From positions 18,045 through 82,044 of the forward strand of contig NZ_JAGGPK010000007.1 in NCBI RefSeq assembly GCF_018613855.1: a stretch of DNA of 64,000 nucleotides, written 5' to 3'. The notes under the pieces are model-generated. The model had not been told where the DNA came from, did no database searches, and was given only the letters and a program-made list of their open reading frames with translations. Source of the DNA: Arthrobacter sp. ISL-30 (GTDB lineage Bacteria; Actinomycetota; Actinomycetes; Actinomycetales; Micrococcaceae). Of this stretch, positions 45,693-57,027 are shown piece by piece; the stretch's first letter is position 1; each line of letters opens with the position of its first letter. Made by a program: the position numbers and the translations under genes.

Positions 45693-45731
45693 GCGTCCCT
45701 TCCCGGTCTCTTCGGGCGTCAGGACAGCAGC

Positions 45732-46603
45732 CTACTTCTTGTGCTTGACCGGCTGTAGGCGGGTGATGACGGTGGGGCACGGCAGGTGCGCGAGCACTCC
45801 ATGGGCTGTGGAACCCATCAGCAGGCGTTTGAAGGCGACCCGTCCCCGGCTTCCCACCACCAGGAGCTTCGCCTTTGAAGCCGCCTCCACCAGCGCGGCA
45901 GCCGGTTCCTTTTCGGTTTCCAGGACCTTGTGGACCACCAGTCCCGGGTACTCCTCACGAGGCCGGCAACGCTTTCGGACAGCACGATCTGCTCTTCTTC
46001 GACAATCAATTCTGCGAGCCCACTGGAGGGGAGCTCCGCCTTGATCCAGCGGTTTGGTCCGCGGAACGCGTAGAGGACGGTCAGTTTCTGGCGTTCCCTG
46101 TCCGCTTCCGCGGCGGCAAAGGCCACGGCCTGGGTGGCTTCTTCGGAGCCGTCGACCCCCACCACCACGCCTTGCCGGCCTTCCATCTCATGCTCGCCAA
46201 CCACCCCCACCGGGCATTTGGCGGCGGCAGCCACCTGCAGGGCACGGTCGGTCAGCGGGCCGCCCGGCTTGGGTGAGCCATCGTAGCCGATCACCAGCAT
46301 CGAGGCATTCCCCGAGTACTTGCGCAGCGCTGCATCGGTGCCTCCCTCCAGGAGTACTGTGCTGATGTCCAGTGAGAGCTCGGCCTCCCGCGCCCGTTCC
46401 CCTGCATCGCGCAGCAGGTCGTGGCCTGTCTTGCGCATAATGTCGGTGTAGGGAAAGGCCTCCGTCAGCCAGCGCTCGTCCACGACATGGAGGATCACCA
46501 GGGGCAGCTTCAGGTCCGCGGCCCGGTGTGCGGCCCATAGGGGCGCGGGGCGGCTCGCAACCGAGTCATCGATCCCGACGGCGATCGGCTTGGTCATCGT
46601 CAT
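45732..46603 (-). pseudogene. Universal stress protein, tandem UspA domains, split by a frameshift
   Basis: From ATG 46603 (AGGGAAG 8 bases upstream) the first frame encodes a full N-terminal Usp domain (KPIAVGIDDSVASRPAPLWA) and most of the second (VVVGVDGSEEATQAVAFAAA, up to LSESVAGL). The second domain then continues only in another frame, from about 45955 (EYPGLVVHKVLETEKEPAAA, LLVVGSRGRVAFKRLLMGS, HLPCPTVITR). The shift lies near 45956-45966. The remaining sequence is well kept, so this is a recent mutation, an assembly error or programmed shifting. It is divergent from the DevR-like gene. Confidence 0.85.
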
Positions 46604-46820
46604 GGCTGGACTTCCCTTGGTCGCACGGATCCTGCTGCAAGCCTGCTGCGGAACCTGCGTACTATGTAGGGCCGAAAGTCACTGCGCCCGGGCGCACGGG
46701 AGGGGTGCTGGCGCTCACTGGGTGCTGGCGCCGGGCCTTTGGACCCTTGCCCGCTCCGGAGCGTTCGGCAAAACTGACAGCACTCCAGCAGCCGGCATTC
46801 AAGCAAGAAACGGGAGCACG

Positions 46821-47504
46821 GTGAACCATCCAGCTGTACGGAACCAGAACCGGGCGTCAGAGTCCGAACGCCTCATTAGGGTTTTCATCCTCGACGACCA
46901 CGAGTTGGTGCGACGCGGCCTGCAGGAACTCCTGGAAGGCGAGGGCTTTGAGGTTGTGGGCTCGTCGGGTTCCGCTGAAGAAGCGGCCAGGCGCATCCCG
47001 GCCCTCCATCCGGATGTGTCCGTGCTCGATGCCCGGCTTCCCGACGGAACCGGGATTGAGGTGTGCAGGGAGGTGAGGTCCGTGGATCCGGACCTCAACT
47101 GCCTCATCCTTACGAGCTACGACGACGAGCAGGCCCTTCGGGGGGCCGTCTTGGCAGGCGCTGCCGGATATGTGCTCAAGGAAATTGGCGGCACGGACCT
47201 CATCGGGGCTTTGCGCCGGGCGGCCCGAGGCGAGTCCCTGTTCGACGCCGGCCTGAAGACCAGGATCGTCGAGGGCCTCATGGAGCCCAAGGTAGCGGAC
47301 CCCCGCGTGTCCTCGCTGACTCCCCAGGAGCTCCGCGTCCTTGAATTGGTAGGAGAGGGACTCACCAATCGCCAGATCGGAGAATCGCTCGCCCTGGCGG
47401 AAAAAACAGTGAAGAACTATGTGTCGTCGATGCTGGCCAAGCTCGGGTTCGAAAGGCGGACACAGGCGGCGGTGTACATCGCTAACAGGGATAGTTCGTC
47501 TTAG
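46821..47504 (+). CDS. devR: DevR/DosR-like NarL-family response regulator
   Basis: 227 aa from GTG 46821 with GGGAG 4 bases upstream; the open frame to 46590 carries no conserved sequence. Receiver domain with acidic pocket FILDDHELVRRGLQELL (D25, D26), phospho-acceptor D70 in VSVLDARLPDGTGIEVCRE, and LILTSYDDEQALRGAVLAGA. The C-terminal LuxR HTH (LTPQELRVLELVGEGLTNRQ, LAEKTVKNYVSSMLAKLGFE) is nearly identical in wording to mycobacterial DosR. A DosR-type box exists upstream of a nearby USP gene. The cognate kinase gene is the convergent one at 47515. Confidence 0.9.
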   Translation: MNHPAVRNQNRASESERLIRVFILDDHELVRRGLQELLEGEGFEVVGSSGSAEEAARRIPALHPDVSVLDARLPDGTGIEVCREVRSVDPDLNCLILTSYDDEQALRGAVLAGAAGYVLKEIGGTDLIGALRRAARGESLFDAGLKTRIVEGLMEPKVADPRVSSLTPQELRVLELVGEGLTNRQIGESLALAEKTVKNYVSSMLAKLGFERRTQAAVYIANRDSSS

Positions 47505-47514
47505 GGCATGCGAC

Positions 47515-49948
<2,434 letters not shown>

Positions 49949-50006
49949 GGTGCTCCATTCCGTTACTCTGGTCCCCCTCCACATTGTCCTGGCGGACAGC
50001 GGCGGC

Positions 50007-50858
50007 CTAGATGTCTGACATTTTACGCCGTGGTGCCGCAGGTTTCGCAGTAGGCCGGGCCTGCCAAAACTTCTCCATAGCTTTGGCGCAGGCGGCGGGC
50101 TGCTCCCAATGCACGCTGTGGCCGGCATTCGGAATGGCGGCCAGCCGTCGCTCTGGGCTCCCGGCCACGAATTGCTGCACTTGGGCCGGGGTCCGCAGCC
50201 TGTCGTCGGTTCCGATGATCACCAGGGTGGGCGCGGTGACAAGTGCCGGATCACGTGAATCAACGCCTTGGAGCCCGGCTTCGCCGCTGGCTCCAAGCAC
50301 TCCAAAGGGGACGGAGAAGCCCCGCCCAAGGATCTCGCGTTCGGCCGCCTCAAGGGGCCCGAACCAGGCCTTCATCAACTTTTCCCGGGTTCCGGCGTCG
50401 ATAAAGCCTTGCCTGAGCTGGGAGGACAGCATGGAGCGGAAACCCTCATTGAGCGGAGCGGGAACCATGCCGACGAGGGTGAGAGTGGCGACGCATTCGG
50501 GGTGGCGGGCCGCCAGGGTCAGCGCGACGCTTCCGCCGAGGGAATGCCCGACGACGTGCACGGCACCCGCCGCGGGGAGGCCGGGTTCCTGCCGGGAGCT
50601 GATTTCCTCGGCAACGGCAGCGGCTACCGAATCGAGTGTCCAGTCAAAATTCTCAGGAAGCGACTCCCCGGGGTGGTATCCGGGAAGGTCCACAATCCAC
50701 ACCGCATGTCCGGCGTCGAGCAGTTTATCCACGAGCGGTTCCCAGTACGCCGAGGTGGAAGCCCAGCCGTGCAGCAGCATCACGGGAGGTCCCTCCACAA
50801 CCCGTGGCGGGTTTCGGATTTCCACGAACAAGGACGAACCTGTTGCGCCTTCGGGCAT
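50007..50858 (-). CDS. Alpha/beta hydrolase
   Basis: 283 aa. Catalytic triad context: nucleophile elbow VVGHSLGGSVALTL, acid in IIGTDDRLRTPAQV, and histidine in NAGHSVHWEQP; oxyanion segment MLLHGWASTSAYW. It belongs to the broad carboxylesterase/lactonase-like group; substrate unknown. It lies 58 bp upstream of the GntR gene on the same strand. Confidence 0.92.
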   Translation of the reverse strand: MPEGATGSSLFVEIRNPPRVVEGPPVMLLHGWASTSAYWEPLVDKLLDAGHAVWIVDLPGYHPGESLPENFDWTLDSVAAAVAEEISSRQEPGLPAAGAVHVVGHSLGGSVALTLAARHPECVATLTLVGMVPAPLNEGFRSMLSSQLRQGFIDAGTREKLMKAWFGPLEAAEREILGRGFSVPFGVLGASGEAGLQGVDSRDPALVTAPTLVIIGTDDRLRTPAQVQQFVAGSPERRLAAIPNAGHSVHWEQPAACAKAMEKFWQARPTAKPAAPRRKMSDI

Positions 50859-50913
50859 GGGGCCAGCTTATACAGTCTTCCGGGGGTTGAGCTTTGGGCG
50901 CCCCAACTGGGTG

Positions 50914-50955
50914 GCAGTTGTGGTCGCTATGAGCGCCAATAACGACCACAACTGC
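50914..50955. terminator. Hairpin (copy 2 of a dispersed palindrome)
   Basis: 13-bp perfect arms (50914-50926, 50943-50955) around a 16-base loop, immediately after the stop of the truncated dioxygenase. In the same orientation it shares with the hairpin at 19479-19526 the order TCGCA-N-TTGT-N-GTCGTTA and the same loop length. Confidence 0.7.
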
Positions 50956-50958
50956 GAC

Positions 50959-51192
50959 TTACTTGGGCGCCAACAGATCCGCGGGGGCCAGGACGATGTC
51001 GAAGCGGGTTCGGGCCCAGGTTTTCCCGCCCAGGTTGCGGCCGTCGGGGCCAGGGGTGCCAGCCGGTTGTTCCTCGAAGCGCTTGATCAGTGAGTCCTTG
51101 ACTCCGAAGACTGAATCGCCGATCTCGATCTGTGCATCGCCCTCCACGAAGATTTGCGTGATGAGTGTGCGGCAATTGGGGGCGGTGACCAT
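50959..51192 (-). pseudogene. 3' fragment of an intradiol ring-cleavage dioxygenase
   Basis: Only the last 77 residues remain ([40 protein letters not shown], then [19 protein letters not shown]). This resembles the C-terminus of hydroxyquinol/catechol 1,2-dioxygenases, in which the preceding residues would be RPAHLHF with the iron histidines. Upstream of MVTAP the reading loses all homology at about 51192, where a regulator fragment begins on the other strand. No active enzyme can be made. Confidence 0.75.
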
Positions 51193-51198
51193 GATCCG

Positions 51199-51393
51199 GG
51201 CGTATCCTCGGTCGCGGCGCCTGTCTTCTCCTCTGTTGATTCGTTGCCCCTGACGATCTCGGTGGTCTTTCCCACAGAGGTAGTGCATGAGGACGAGCTC
51301 TCCCTTGTCACAACCCAGCTGCTCAGAGTCACCCGTACTATCTCGGGCGAACTGGGCATCTCTGTCGACGACAACTCCGGAAGGTCTGCCTGA
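51199..51393 (+). pseudogene. 3' fragment of an IclR-family regulator
   Basis: About 64 codons reading [20 protein letters not shown] then [20 protein letters not shown] and [14 protein letters not shown], the C-terminal part of an IclR effector domain. The sequence starts exactly where the dioxygenase fragment ends, head-to-head. Upstream codons (51154-51198) are antisense dioxygenase sequence. It is not a functional regulator. Confidence 0.65.
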
Positions 51394-51424
51394 GTTTGGT
51401 CGGACGCCCCCGCCGCTCCAGGAA

Positions 51425-52276
51425 TCAAAGGCTGGGGTGGTGCACGGACAGACACTCCTCCAGGAAGGCTGTGGCGGATTCCATGAAGAGCTGTGTGGCG
51501 TCCCGCCGCACAAAGTGGGAGGCGCCGTCGAACACTTCCACCCGCGCTCCCTGGGACTCGGCGATCCACTGATGGCTGGGGGTGATACCAATCCTGTCGG
51601 TTCCTGTGATGATGAGGACCGGAACGCCTGCGGCCCCAAGATCCCTCAGGATTTCCGGCCAGGGCTGCGAGGGTATGACGTTGCCGTTGCGAACAACCTG
51701 GGGGTCCACATTTAGTTGCGCCTCACAGGCACGCTGAATCTCATCGTCATCCCAGCCCGACCACTCGCTCTTCTTTAGGAGGAAGCGCTGCTCGGGAGCC
51801 AGGGCCTGGGCCGCGAGCAAGTCCATGTAGGCCTGTTCGGCGACCGCCCGGTCCTGCAGGGGAGTCACAGGCAGCCGCCAAAAAGGGTCTTCCAGGAGGA
51901 CGCCGCCGACCTCGCCGTACGCACTATCGCCAGCTCCATCGACGAAGTGGAAGGCAACCGCGGCCGCCACAGCACCACCCGCTGAATGACCGTAAAAGAA
52001 CGTGGGGAGCTCCGCGAGACCATGCAGGGTGAGGATCTCCATTACCTGGAGGACGTCGTCGACCATAACGTCCCCAGGATGCTGTTCCAGCAGCTCGGGT
52101 GTCCATCGGGGTGACGCGCCATGACCCCGCAGGTCGACGGCCAGAACCGCGAAGCCATGTGCCGTCCACGACGGAAACGCTGCCTCGAGGCAGGCAGCCG
52201 ATTCCATCAACCCGTGGATGGCCACGATGATGGCCCGAGGCTTGCTCGCCGGAAGTTCCAGCCGATAATTCAACAA
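51425..52276 (-). CDS. Alpha/beta hydrolase (monoglyceride-lipase-like)
   Basis: 283 aa from TTG 52276, which has AAGGA 7 bases upstream; ATG 52315 is possible but sits inside the terminator hairpin of the previous operon. Motifs: oxyanion [18 protein letters not shown], nucleophile [15 protein letters not shown], acid in [10 protein letters not shown] and histidine in GASHFVRRD. Resembles serine hydrolases with a lid such as monoacylglycerol lipases. Substrate unknown. Confidence 0.88.
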   Translation of the reverse strand: MLNYRLELPASKPRAIIVAIHGLMESAACLEAAFPSWTAHGFAVLAVDLRGHGASPRWTPELLEQHPGDVMVDDVLQVMEILTLHGLAELPTFFYGHSAGGAVAAAVAFHFVDGAGDSAYGEVGGVLLEDPFWRLPVTPLQDRAVAEQAYMDLLAAQALAPEQRFLLKKSEWSGWDDDEIQRACEAQLNVDPQVVRNGNVIPSQPWPEILRDLGAAGVPVLIITGTDRIGITPSHQWIAESQGARVEVFDGASHFVRRDATQLFMESATAFLEECLSVHHPSL

Positions 52277-52299
52277 TGACGTTTCCTTCGCTCTGCCCG

Positions 52300-52366
52300 A
52301 GCAACGCGGGGTCATTTAGCGCCCATTGAGGTGCCTGGGATGGGCCGTATGTGACCCCGCGTTGCT
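52300..52366. terminator. Large stem-loop after the ABC operon
   Basis: Perfect 15-bp arms (52300-52314 AGCAACGCGGGGTCA and 52352-52366) with a 37-base middle that pairs again (TAGCGCCCAT with ATGGGCCGTA, two mismatches). It lies 10 bases past the stop of the binding-protein gene and probably stops its transcript. No T-run follows. Confidence 0.75.
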
Positions 52367-52375
52367 TCAGAAACC

Positions 52376-53941
52376 TTAGGCCTTCTTGAGGTGGGCGTTG
52401 GCTTGCTTTTCCATTTCGGCCTGCAGCTGGGAAAGCCCCGCGCCGTCGGCGGCCTTCTTGAGCTTGTCCAGCTGGGAATCGACGTCAACGACGCCGTAGA
52501 ACAGCGGGTTGGCGAACTGGGTGATGACGTTGGCCATCGCCGCTATCTGCTGCTTGACCGGCGTGGCATCCGGGATGAAGGACGCGAAGGGATCGACGGT
52601 GAAGTTGTCGAAGTTCTGGGCCCAATCGAAGATCTTCTCCTCAGAGGCGGACATGTTCGCGGACTTTCGTTCCAGGCTGCCTCGCCAGGACAGCGCGTAG
52701 CCGGGGAAGGCGTAGTCGCTGATCTGCTTGAACTTGTTCCCGTCGGCCGGTTCCCAGTCGGTGCCTTCTATACCGTAGGTGACGAGGTCGTGGTTTTCCT
52801 TGACGGACAGCCAGTCCTGGAGCTTCAAGGCACGTTCCAGGTTGCCTCCCTTGCTGTTCACCACCACGAAGTTGTCTGCCTGGAAGGTTTGGTTAGGCTT
52901 GGCGGAGAGTCCGCCCTTGAGCGGCATTACGTTGGCCAGAGCGGCTCCCGGGACAGCCTTTGTGAGGGCGGGAAGCGTGTTGCTGGAGATGCCGTCCGTC
53001 ATGGCCCAGGCCGCCGCGAACTTGCCCGCACTGAACTGGCTCTTGATGGTGGCGTTGTCGGAATTGAGGGCGTCGGCGTTGATGATTCCGTCCTCCTGGT
53101 ACTTGCGGATCCGCCGGAGGGCATCGATGACGCCGTCGTTTTCCCAGAAGGGAATGGGGCGGGACGAGCCGGACTTCTGTGCGTCCTTATCCAAGATGAA
53201 GAACAGGCCCTTGCCGCTGAAGGCGCGGGCGATCGTGTCCGGGCTGTCCCAGCTGGCGGTATTGAACATGCCCGTCGGCACCGGAACGGCATGCAGGTAG
53301 CCGCTGTTGGACGCCGCGCCGTAGGCAACGGTCCCGTCGTTCTTCTGCTTGACTGCGTAGAAGAACCGTTCCAGCTGCTCGTAGTCAGTGATCTCGGCAA
53401 AGCCCAGCTTCTCGGCGATGTCCTGCCGAATGCTGAAATGCTGGAGGCGGGCGGCGCTGTTGACCTGGGGGATGCCCCAGAGATGCCCGTCCCAACTGTT
53501 CGATTCGATGAGCTTCGCCGGAAGGGTGGCTTTGAGGTTCGGGTAGTTAGCGATTTCGTTTGTGAGGTCGGCCAGCGATCCGCTTTGCTGCAGTTGGGCC
53601 ATGTTCAGCCACTGGGCCTGAAGGGCGGTGTCGAAAGATTCCCCTGCCGTGAACTTGAGCAGGGACTGCTGCTGGTAGTTGGACCAGATGATGAACTGCG
53701 CATCCAGTTCGAAGCCGGCGTCGGCCTTGAGCTTGCTGTTGACTTTAGACAGGACGGCGTTCCAGCTGGTCGGGGCAGTGCTTGGCAGGATGACAGTGGA
53801 AGTGCCCGTGGCACCGCCACCGGCGCTGGCGCTGGTGCCCGTGCCGCAGCTGGAGAGAGCGAGGGCGGCGCCGAGGCCGCCGGCCAGGCCGAGGAAACCG
53901 CGGCGGCTGAACGGGCTGTTGGCGATGTTGCTAGGGATCAC
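52376..53941 (-). CDS. ABC importer sugar-binding lipoprotein (LplA/family 1)
   Basis: 521 aa from GTG. Twin-arginine plus lipobox signal: SRRGFLGLAGGLGAALALSSC. Mature part is a family-1 extracellular solute-binding protein of the long LplA type (SWNAVLSKVNSKLKADAGFE, SWDGHLWGIPQVN, LFFILDKDAQKSG). It feeds the two upstream-encoded permeases; no ATPase gene is in the cluster, so a shared MsiK-like ATPase elsewhere is needed. Control by the operator at 56224. Confidence 0.9.
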   Translation of the reverse strand: MIPSNIANSPFSRRGFLGLAGGLGAALALSSCGTGTSASAGGGATGTSTVILPSTAPTSWNAVLSKVNSKLKADAGFELDAQFIIWSNYQQQSLLKFTAGESFDTALQAQWLNMAQLQQSGSLADLTNEIANYPNLKATLPAKLIESNSWDGHLWGIPQVNSAARLQHFSIRQDIAEKLGFAEITDYEQLERFFYAVKQKNDGTVAYGAASNSGYLHAVPVPTGMFNTASWDSPDTIARAFSGKGLFFILDKDAQKSGSSRPIPFWENDGVIDALRRIRKYQEDGIINADALNSDNATIKSQFSAGKFAAAWAMTDGISSNTLPALTKAVPGAALANVMPLKGGLSAKPNQTFQADNFVVVNSKGGNLERALKLQDWLSVKENHDLVTYGIEGTDWEPADGNKFKQISDYAFPGYALSWRGSLERKSANMSASEEKIFDWAQNFDNFTVDPFASFIPDATPVKQQIAAMANVITQFANPLFYGVVDVDSQLDKLKKAADGAGLSQLQAEMEKQANAHLKKA

Positions 53942-54083
53942 TGTGGTGCACTCCTTTGTACTTCGGCACGGGCCTTTGCAGGGCCACGTCCAAGGGATTG
54001 ATGCGTGGTTGATGCCAGGTGGTTGATGCGAGGCGGGAAAGGGATGGAGAAACGCGGGCGTTGCCCTTGGGCTGCCGGGTTGG

Positions 54084-55130
54084 TCACCCCTTGGTGGCGC
54101 CGAGGGTCAGGCCCTTGACGAAATATCGCTGGGCGAACGGGTAGGCCAGCAGGATCGGGCCGATGGTAACCACTGTCAGTGCGAGCCGGAGCTGGTAGAC
54201 GGGTGCCACGTTAGCTGACGAGCCAGGCAGCTCGGCGGCGTTGGTGACGTTGGCGATCAGGTTCTGCAGCATGAGCTGGAGCGGATACTTGTCCGGGTCG
54301 GAGATGAAAAGCATGGCCGTGAACCATTCATTCCAGTAGCTCACTGCATAGAACAGCGCGATGACGGCGAGGATCGGCTTGGACAGCGGAAGCACGATCT
54401 GGAAGAAGATGCGCAGCTCGCCGGCACCATCCACCTTCGCGGAGTCGAGGATTTCCTCTGGCAGTTGGCGGAAGAAGCTCACGGCGACGAAGATCAGGAA
54501 CGGCGCCATCATGTGGGGCAGGATCACCGAGAACCAGCTGTTCTTCAGATGAAGCACCTGGGTGACCAGCAGGTACAGCGGCACGAGCCCGCCCGTGAAC
54601 AGCATCGGAATGTACGCGAAGATGGCCAGTGGCTTGCTGATCCGCGGCATCCTTCGCGCGATGACCCAGGAGAGGGAAGCCGTGGCCGAAAGCGACAGCA
54701 CCGTTCCAATGACCGTGATGAAAAGGGTGGCTGCGTAGCCTTCGAACACCGCCGCCCCTGTGAAGATCGAGGCGTAGGCATCCAAGGAGAACGGTTCCGG
54801 GAACAGGCTGTAGCCGGATTTAGCCAGCGTGGACTCGGCCGTGAAGGATCCGGCGATGATCATCCACAGGGGGATCAGGGCAAACAGCCCGAAGGTGCCG
54901 ACGCCGATATAGCTGACCACCGTGAAAGGCTCGATATTCCGCTTTCCCCGGCCGGGAGAGCCCTGTTTCGGCGACCGGCGCAGTTTGCCGGCGGTGAGGG
55001 CCGACGTCGGGCTTCCCGCCGACGTCGGAAATGCCGTGGCAGCGCCTGCTGTAGTTTGATCCGCCACAACCGTGTCAAGACTGCTCTTTGCTGTTGCCGA
55101 GGCACTCATGCCCGATGCCGAGGTGCTCAC
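54084..55130 (-). CDS. ABC sugar permease, MalG/LplC type
   Basis: 348 aa from GTG shared with the previous stop (GTGA). A long, Ser/Thr/Ala-rich hydrophilic N-terminus (about 60 residues) is followed by six membrane helices. The coupling EAA loop is visible as EEILDSAKVDGAGELRIFFQ with ILPLSKPILAVIALF. CUT1 subfamily, second permease. 142 bp separate it from the binding-protein gene. Confidence 0.92.
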   Translation of the reverse strand: MSTSASGMSASATAKSSLDTVVADQTTAGAATAFPTSAGSPTSALTAGKLRRSPKQGSPGRGKRNIEPFTVVSYIGVGTFGLFALIPLWMIIAGSFTAESTLAKSGYSLFPEPFSLDAYASIFTGAAVFEGYAATLFITVIGTVLSLSATASLSWVIARRMPRISKPLAIFAYIPMLFTGGLVPLYLLVTQVLHLKNSWFSVILPHMMAPFLIFVAVSFFRQLPEEILDSAKVDGAGELRIFFQIVLPLSKPILAVIALFYAVSYWNEWFTAMLFISDPDKYPLQLMLQNLIANVTNAAELPGSSANVAPVYQLRLALTVVTIGPILLAYPFAQRYFVKGLTLGATKG

Positions 55131-56131
55131 AGGATGCTGCTTTCTTTTGAGTAGCGACGCTGGACCAGCACGGCTGCCGTCACCAGGATGAAGCCGACTA
55201 CGGACTGGAAGAGTCCGATGGCCGCCGTCGTGCCGAAGTCCCCGATGGTCCGGAGCGAGCGGAAGACGTAGGTATCGATCACATCGGTGGTGGAGAAAAG
55301 GGTCCCGTTGTCGCCGATGATCGCAAAAATGGTTCCGAAGTCCCCGTAGAAGATGCGGCCGACGCCGAGGACCAGGAGGATTGCCGCAGTCGGCTTGAGC
55401 AGTGGCAGCGTGATGGACATAGCCATGCGTGCCCGGCTGGCGCCGTCGAGCATTCCAGCCTCATAGACTTCCTCGGGAATGGCTGTGATGGCTGCCAGGA
55501 AGATCACCGACATGTAGCCGCCCATCTGCCAGACCTTCACAATCGTCAGGATCCATGGCCAGGGACCGGGCTCGGTGTACCAGCTGACCTCCGGGAGATT
55601 GAAAATGCCCAGGACGTCGTTCGCGGCGCCGCCGTGTCCGCCGGCACCTGCCAGGAGGACCTGCAGGATGATGCTGACGACGATGGGGGACACGAAGTAA
55701 GGGAAGAAGATGGCGGACTGCATGAACTTCTTGAAGACGCGTGCACGAAGTTCGTTGAGCATGATGGCCAGTGCCAGGCCCGCTCCGAGGGTTGCCGCAA
55801 GGAACAGTACGTTGAGGACAAGGGTGTTCATCACGATGTGCGGTGCGTCACCGCTGGCGATGAAGTACTTGAAGTTGTCCAGGCCATTCCAGGGGCTTTC
55901 GAAAATCCCTTTGCTGACGTCGAAGCTCTTGAACGCAACCACTAGTCCGGCCATGGGGGCGTAGCAGAAGACGAGGAACCAGACAATGCCCGGGGCCGCC
56001 AGGAGCAAGAGTAGCCCGCCGTCCCTGCCGCTTCGCCTGCTCGGCCGCTTGCGGGATGCCGTGCCCGCGGCCTTCCCGGCGGGCGTAGTCTTGCGCCCGA
56101 TATCTCGTGACGCCGTCGTCGTTTTTGACAC
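55127..56131 (-). CDS. ABC sugar permease, LplB/MalF type
   Basis: 334 aa. A positively charged N-terminus (about 40 residues) then six helices beginning LLLLLAAPGIVWFLVFCYAP and the EAA loop EEVYEAGMLDGASRARMAMS with ITLPLLKPTAAILLVLG. First gene of the permease1-permease2-binding protein operon. The promoter region ahead of it holds the palindrome at 56224-56241. Confidence 0.92.
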   Translation of the reverse strand: MSKTTTASRDIGRKTTPAGKAAGTASRKRPSRRSGRDGGLLLLLAAPGIVWFLVFCYAPMAGLVVAFKSFDVSKGIFESPWNGLDNFKYFIASGDAPHIVMNTLVLNVLFLAATLGAGLALAIMLNELRARVFKKFMQSAIFFPYFVSPIVVSIILQVLLAGAGGHGGAANDVLGIFNLPEVSWYTEPGPWPWILTIVKVWQMGGYMSVIFLAAITAIPEEVYEAGMLDGASRARMAMSITLPLLKPTAAILLVLGVGRIFYGDFGTIFAIIGDNGTLFSTTDVIDTYVFRSLRTIGDFGTTAAIGLFQSVVGFILVTAAVLVQRRYSKESSIL

Positions 56132-56223
56132 TTTCAGTCTCCTTGAAAGCTGCTGGTGCGGAGTCCGAGGGACACCGCTTTCCGATGGATGCCTGGCGTA
56201 ATGCCGCCATGAACTGGTGATCG

Positions 56224-56241
56224 GGGGAAAACGTTATCCCA
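56224..56241. promoter_or_regulatory. LacI-type operator before the oligosaccharide ABC operon
   Basis: GGGGAAAACGTTATCCCA, near-perfect palindrome centred on CG, 93 bp before the first permease. It matches 16 of 18 bases of the reverse complement of 22890-22907 before the alginate-lyase gene. No LacI gene for it lies nearby. Confidence 0.65.
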
Positions 56242-57027
56242 TATTGTGGGGTGAGTCACCCGCATGTCAAGGGAAAGAATGTGGAACGGATAAATAGAAC
56301 GATTGGAGCACCGCTGAGATGAGGAGGAACCTGTCTTGTACTTTATTGACCGGGCTGGCCATTATTCGTGACGGTGGGCGCTCCTAGGACGAGGCTTGGG
56401 CTCAAGCCGCGTCACGATTCCTGCCCCGGACGGTCTTAAAAGCTGTCTGTGGTATCCGGCGGCCTATTGATGCTGACCCCTAGTAGGTAGAAGTAGCCGG
56501 ATCCCGCAGTGTCCGCCCCTAAACGCCTCCTCGCGTGGGTGGCCACATGTCCGCACCCCAATTGCGGACAGCGCGTCCGGCGCGTCAGGCAGTCGGCGGC
56601 CGGACGCGCACCTCACTTCCGCCACTCCCCACCAGTTGGCAGCCATCAAATCCTCGAACTCACGCAGATATCCTCGCCGCGCAGGGAAGAATGCGGCCAG
56701 GATTTTTGAAGTAGATCGCCGGCCAACGGAATTTCGGAGTCTTTTCAACGATGGCTAAAGAGGAACCAGCGAATCCGGTTGATTAATAGTGCGCCATGAA
56801 GCCACCACAGCCTTTGCCGCTTTTACAGCAGCCTGCCTGCCTGTCGCATATGAAAAATACTCCCCAAATTGAGTCCACCGCATGGCGTTCTATACCTTTA
56901 CGGATTTTTCTGATGGAATTCGCCATAACAACTGAGCGTCTGGCCGGTGAAAAAGGGGGAAGCACTGTCATGGACTCGGCCAGGTTGGTGATTTGACTTC
57001 TGGTCCGACTAGTTCATGGAGCAAAAC
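56242..57027. other. About 790-bp gene-poor region with two adjacent inverted repeats
   Basis: No well-supported gene. At 56548-56570 TGTCCGCA and TGCGGACA face each other across 7 bases; at 56571-56609 GCGCGTCCGGC and GCCGGACGCGC face each other across 17 bases. The two hairpins directly abut. Open readings on either strand (for example 56464-56748 minus) resemble no family. Downstream the base composition falls and stays lower into the LGFP gene, so this may be an edge of transferred DNA. Confidence 0.5.
56783..56926 (-). CDS. Possible small cysteine-rich peptide
   Basis: 47 aa from ATG 56926 (or 62 aa from an upstream start). The end contains CDRQAGCCKSGKGCGGFMAHY minus its first residue, with four cysteines in 13 residues, which looks like a disulphide-rich or modified peptide. 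There is no good ribosome site and no partner enzyme or transporter, so it may be chance. Confidence 0.2.
   Translation of the reverse strand: MANSIRKIRKGIERHAVDSIWGVFFICDRQAGCCKSGKGCGGFMAHY

Noticed and set aside
46661..46684. Possible DosR box between the broken USP gene and devR
   Set aside because: Only about 12 of 20 positions match (GGGC...AAGTCAC); too weak to list as a site.
51193..51639. 5' extension of the dioxygenase fragment to a 226-residue reading
   Set aside because: Residues upstream of MVTAP show no dioxygenase homology and are antisense to the IclR fragment and the hydrolase gene.
56464..56748. 94-residue minus-strand reading in the gene-poor region
   Set aside because: No family resemblance, no convincing ribosome site, and it is folded through two strong inverted repeats.
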